DNA of 64,000 nt, from the NCBI GenBank assembly GCA_944381165.1, contig CALWKC010000001.1, forward strand, positions 62,001 through 126,000, given 5' to 3'. The notes below the pieces were generated by a model. It was not told the origin of the DNA. It was given only the letters and a program-made list of their open reading frames with translations, and did not search any database. The stretch is from an uncultured Lachnospira sp. (lineage in GTDB: Bacteria > Bacillota > Clostridia > Lachnospirales > Lachnospiraceae). This document shows positions 61,044-64,000 of the stretch, in pieces (position 1 is the first letter of the stretch; each line of letters starts with the position of its first letter). Position numbers and translations under genes: made by a program.

Positions 61044-62324
61044 TTATTTTAAATTCAATTTATCAAGAATATCACAGAAGTCAAACGTAGCGAAATAATC
61101 CTTAGGAGTCTCGGCTCTTCTTATCATCTGAACTTCACCGTTTTCCTTCAAGAGAAGCTCTGCCGAGCGAAGCTTTCCGTTGTAATTATAACCCATAGAA
61201 AATCCATGCGCTCCTGTATCATGTATAATCAGATAATCTCCTATATCAATTTTAGGAAGCTTTCTGTCTATAGCAAATTTGTCACTGTTTTCACACAGTG
61301 AGCCCGTCACATCATACAGATGGTCACACGGCTCATTTTCCTTACCGGCAACGGTAATGTGGTGATATGCTCCGTAAATAGCCGGTCTCATAAGATTTGC
61401 CGCACATGCGTCAACGCCTATATACTCCTTGTGAATATGCTTTTCATGTATAGCCTTTGTCACAAGACACCCGTACGGTCCCAGCATAAATCGTCCCAGC
61501 TCCGTATAGATAGCAATATCATCCATTCCGGCAGGCTTTAAAACCTCGTCATATACTTTGTGCACATTTGCACCGATAACGGAAATATCGTTAGCCTCCT
61601 GCTCAGGCTTATACGGTATTCCGATACCACCCGAAAGATTGATAAAACGAATATCTGCGCCTGTCTTTTCCTTAAGCTCCACCGCCAGCTCAAACAGGAT
61701 TTTGGCGAGTGTCGGATAATACTCATTTGTCACTGTATTGCTTGCGAGGAATGAGTGAATTCCGAAATATTTAACTCCCTTTGATTTAAGAATTTTAAAC
61801 GCCTCTATTATCTGGTCATGTGTCATTCCGTACTTGGCGTCTCCCGGATTGTCCATAATGGATGTTCCAAGCTTGAAATATCCGCCCGGATTATAACGGC
61901 AGCTGATTGTCTCAGGCAGCTTTCCGTCAAGCGCCTTTTCAAGAAATTCTATATGTGTAATATCATCCAGATTTATTGTAGCGCCAATCTTTGCCGCATA
62001 CTGAAACTCCTCTGACGGCGTATCATTTGAAGAAAACATAATCTCCTCAGGCTTATAATCCAGAGCATAAGCCATCATGAGCTCTGTCATTGACGCACAA
62101 TCCACACCGCAGCCGTAGTCCTTTAATATTTCTAAAATAAATGGGTTTGGCGTTGCCTTAACAGCAAAATATTCTCTATAACCCTTATTCCACGCAAACG
62201 CTTCCTTAAGCTTCTTTGCGTTTTCACGAATTCCCTTCTCGTCATACAAATGATAAGGGGTAGGATATTTTTTATCAATTTCTTTTAGCTGTTCAAGTGT
62301 TACAAATGTCTTTTTTTCGCTCAT
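61044..62324 (-). CDS. lysA: Diaminopimelate decarboxylase
   Basis: A 426-residue fold-type III PLP decarboxylase forming L-lysine from meso-diaminopimelate. The PLP lysine is in YREYFAVKATPNPFIL; other features are GCGVDCASMTELMMA, INLSGGIGIPYKPEQ, TELGRFMLGPYGCLV, and the C-terminal VTGSLCENSDKFA with the active-site Cys and DTGAHGFSMGYNYNG. It has its own sigma-A promoter. No dap genes are nearby. The short leader (about 35 bases) leaves no room for a lysine riboswitch. Confidence 0.93.
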   Translation of the reverse strand: MSEKKTFVTLEQLKEIDKKYPTPYHLYDEKGIRENAKKLKEAFAWNKGYREYFAVKATPNPFILEILKDYGCGVDCASMTELMMAYALDYKPEEIMFSSNDTPSEEFQYAAKIGATINLDDITHIEFLEKALDGKLPETISCRYNPGGYFKLGTSIMDNPGDAKYGMTHDQIIEAFKILKSKGVKYFGIHSFLASNTVTNEYYPTLAKILFELAVELKEKTGADIRFINLSGGIGIPYKPEQEANDISVIGANVHKVYDEVLKPAGMDDIAIYTELGRFMLGPYGCLVTKAIHEKHIHKEYIGVDACAANLMRPAIYGAYHHITVAGKENEPCDHLYDVTGSLCENSDKFAIDRKLPKIDIGDYLIIHDTGAHGFSMGYNYNGKLRSAELLLKENGEVQMIRRAETPKDYFATFDFCDILDKLNLK

Positions 62325-62367
62325 TTCCCAAGCTCCTTCCTCGTTATCGCGATTGTCTGCTGCAAAG

Positions 62368-62396
62368 ATTGTATCTTACATGATTAAATTTGTCAA
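62368..62396 (-). promoter_or_regulatory. Sigma-A promoter of lysA
   Basis: A perfect TTGACA (62391-62396) and TACAAT (62368-62373) with a 17-base spacer, immediately after the terminator of the preceding gene. Confidence 0.85.
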
Positions 62397-62417
62397 ACGA
62401 AATGCCTTATACCAAAA

Positions 62418-62473
62418 ATATATCCACAATACAATCCATTATCTTTTTAAATATGATTGTACTGTGGATATAT
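62418..62473 (-). terminator. Intrinsic terminator of the LRR gene
   Basis: A 19-bp stem with one mismatch (62455-62473 with 62418-62436), followed on the minus strand by TTTTTGG. It lies 12 bases after the LRR protein gene and just before the lysA promoter. Confidence 0.8.
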
Positions 62474-62484
62474 TTGACAGATTT

Positions 62485-62799
62485 TTACAGATTATAGCAG
62501 CCTTTAAACGCGCTCACATCTACGTCAACAGACTGACCGACATTAACCTTCCTTAAATTAATGCAGTCCACAAATGCCTCAGCGCCTATCTTCTTTAATG
62601 ACGAAGGAAATACAACCTCTTCAAGGCGAACGCAGTTTTCAAAGGCATTGTTTCCTATCTCCTCTACTCCCTCCGGAAGAACAACCTTCACAATATCTGT
62701 TCTGTCCGAAAAAATATCTTCAGATATGTAAGCAAAATCCGTCATATCAATTTCTTTGACTGTCTTGTTGTATAAGTATACTTTAATTCTCTCCTTCAT
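62485..62799 (-). CDS. Short leucine-rich-repeat (BspA-type, LRR_5) protein
   Basis: A 104-residue protein with three BspA-like repeats of about 23 residues: VVLPEGVEEIGNNAFENCVRLEEV, VFPSSLKKIGAEAFVDCINLRKV, and a last partial one ending VDVSAFKGCYNL. There is no signal peptide, so unlike many BspA proteins it is cytoplasmic. GAGGTGGGG precedes the ATG. Its ligand is unknown. Confidence 0.85.
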   Translation of the reverse strand: MKERIKVYLYNKTVKEIDMTDFAYISEDIFSDRTDIVKVVLPEGVEEIGNNAFENCVRLEEVVFPSSLKKIGAEAFVDCINLRKVNVGQSVDVDVSAFKGCYNL

Positions 62800-62817
62800 T
62801 ACCCCACCTCGCAGATT

Positions 62818-63825
62818 TTATAATTCTAATAATTGCGCCACCAGCGGACTGACAGCAGATGCCTGTGCCTCATAAAGGCTTTGCGGACTTGTTTTAATAA
62901 TATTATCAAAAGCCTGAGCTGTGGCAGGCATAACCACCTTATTTACCCATTCTGTATTTATACCGGACACGTTTAAACTGTCCTGTGACTCCTGCACCTT
63001 TGATATTTGCCGGTCTGTATTCTTTTCTGCCGCTATACCGCCGGTCTTATTCGCATCGCCGGTATCTTCACCCTCTAAGATTTTCTCAAGAAGTTCTTTT
63101 ATAGTGTTTACAAAGTACTGATACTGCTCATAGCTTAAAATATTATTGTCTGATGTATCCGAACTGTCTGCCATTCCTGAAACACGTACACTATCCGAGC
63201 CTATTGCATGGACCTCTGTGCCTGATGACAGCCCCGGATAATATACACTTCCGGCATCACCCGTGCTGACATATGAATTGGTCAAATCAGTAGGCTTCGT
63301 TCCGTCAATGGTTGTGGAATCATTGCTCAGCGCACCGCCAAGAATATCGTTTATTTTATTAATGTAGTTAAGCGTTTCCTCATACGGCGGAACACCGCCA
63401 TACTTCTGTACTGCGCCGCAGCCTGCATTATATCCCGCAAGCGCCAATGTGACATTGCCGTTATAATCATCTAAAAGCCATGACAGAAGCTTCGCTCCTC
63501 CTGTTATACTCTGTCTCGGATCATATGGATCCTCAACTCCATAAGCAGCTGCCGTAGATGGCATAAGCTGCATAATACCCATAGCCCCGCACCACGATGT
63601 GGCATTAGGGTCAAAACCCGATTCCGCCTGAGCAACAGCCTTTAAAAGATTAACATTTACCCCGTATTCGTCAGCAACACTCTCAAAAATCTCATCGAGG
63701 GTCGCATCACCGCATGAACGGTTATATACTTCGTCAAAGGGCGTAGCCTGACTTGCTGTATTAACCGGGGAATCCGTTCTGTATTGATTTCCGTCAAGTA
63801 TTGTAACTGGTTCAATAAAATTCAT
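62818..63825 (-). CDS. Lytic transglycosylase (SLT domain) protein
   Basis: A 335-residue protein with an SLT domain at about 45-160. The catalytic Glu is in LLKAVAQAESGFDPNATSWCGAMGIMQLMPSTAAAYG, followed by LALAGYNAGCGAVQKYGG. It cleaves peptidoglycan glycan strands. No classical signal peptide is seen. The C-terminal 175 residues are a Ser/Asp-rich region and a helix (NTIKELLEKILEG). I start at ATG 63823-63825, which overlaps the previous stop (ATGA) and has AGGGA eight bases upstream. Confidence 0.88.
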   Translation of the reverse strand: MNFIEPVTILDGNQYRTDSPVNTASQATPFDEVYNRSCGDATLDEIFESVADEYGVNVNLLKAVAQAESGFDPNATSWCGAMGIMQLMPSTAAAYGVEDPYDPRQSITGGAKLLSWLLDDYNGNVTLALAGYNAGCGAVQKYGGVPPYEETLNYINKINDILGGALSNDSTTIDGTKPTDLTNSYVSTGDAGSVYYPGLSSGTEVHAIGSDSVRVSGMADSSDTSDNNILSYEQYQYFVNTIKELLEKILEGEDTGDANKTGGIAAEKNTDRQISKVQESQDSLNVSGINTEWVNKVVMPATAQAFDNIIKTSPQSLYEAQASAVSPLVAQLLEL

Positions 63826-64000
63826 TGCCATATTCCCTGTCTTCTCATTATTAAATATTCGTCGTATCCCTTTGCAAGCATCTGCCTTTCATTCGGAAAG
63901 CGAAGCAGATGAAAAGCTTCATTATACTTGTAATAGCCTGCATCCTCAAAGAACTCTTCTCTCTGAGGCTTGCTGTAAAAACTTCCTGCCGACATCAGAT
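63822..64000 (-). CDS. C-terminus of an unidentified protein cut by window edge
   Basis: By hand translation, only one minus-strand frame is open from the edge to a TGA at 63822-63824. It gives 58 residues: LMSAGSFYSKPQREEFFEDAG followed by an aromatic, Arg-rich tail (FHLLRFPNERQMLAKGYDEYLIMRRQGIWQ). The stop overlaps the transglycosylase start, so the two are coupled. There is not enough sequence to name it. Confidence 0.6.
   Translation of the reverse strand, partial: LMSAGSFYSKPQREEFFEDAGYYKYNEAFHLLRFPNERQMLAKGYDEYLIMRRQGIWQ

Noticed and set aside
62325..62367. Lysine riboswitch for lysA
   Set aside because: The promoter leaves a leader of about 35 bases, far too short for the lysine riboswitch.

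Overview
The window looks like one continuous stretch of core chromosome from an endospore-forming member of the Clostridia, most likely family Lachnospiraceae. Gene content supports this: spoIVA, yqfC/yqfD, gerW (ytfJ) with its DUF2953 partner, a BofC-like protein, minCDE beside mreBCD, SepF, and a SigV/RsiV pair. Clostridial uncharacterised families (DUF4321, DUF3048, DUF378, and what resembles DUF8052) point the same way. Genus cannot be settled from the sequence alone. All genes except one 69-codon gene (7336-7545) are on the minus strand, so transcription runs from high to low coordinates. I see no insertion sequence, prophage, CRISPR array, rRNA or tRNA, and no gene-free stretch longer than about 300 bases.

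Layout from left to right (downstream to upstream within the operons). 1-7164: an L,D-transpeptidase fragment at the edge, a cytidylate-kinase-like protein, then a division/envelope group (RluA-type pseudouridine synthase, lspA, aroB, sepF, a YggS-type PLP protein, an HlyD-like membrane adaptor). 7336-17655: the single plus-strand gene, then a long cell-shape operon starting at a promoter near 17640 (DUF4321, radC, mreB, mreC, mreD, class B PBP2, minC, minD, minE, rodA, mgsA). 17693-25997: miaB, mutS, mutL, miaA and a methionine-gamma-lyase-like enzyme. 26105-35847: a PAS-GGDEF-EAL protein, proA, 5-formyl-THF cyclo-ligase, an unknown protein, proB, two flavoproteins, a BofC-like protein, cdd. 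35889-40101: DUF3048, ybeY, phoH, yqfD, yqfC.

40184-44096 is a self-contained module bounded by two intrinsic terminators: an MBOAT O-acyltransferase, a membrane-anchored SGNH esterase/transferase, a SigV-like ECF sigma factor and an RsiV-like anti-sigma factor, with overlapping or abutting genes. It looks like a PatA/PatB-style O-acetylation system wired directly to a lysozyme-sensing sigma switch, and it is the most interesting locus here.

44117-64000: rpsU; alaS with a small membrane protein and a membrane-anchored MutS-like ATPase; deoD; apt; spoIVA; recG; a YqeY protein; a DAK2/YloV protein and its Asp23 partner; rpmB; a 47-residue membrane protein; gerW and DUF2953; two unknown proteins; lysA; a short leucine-rich-repeat protein; a lytic transglycosylase; and a gene end at the right edge.

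At RNA level two sites stand out. The 123-base leader before proA can fold into mutually exclusive structures that would hide or expose the ribosome binding site. The spoIVA ribosome binding site is built into the 3' arm of a perfect 13-bp terminator-like hairpin.
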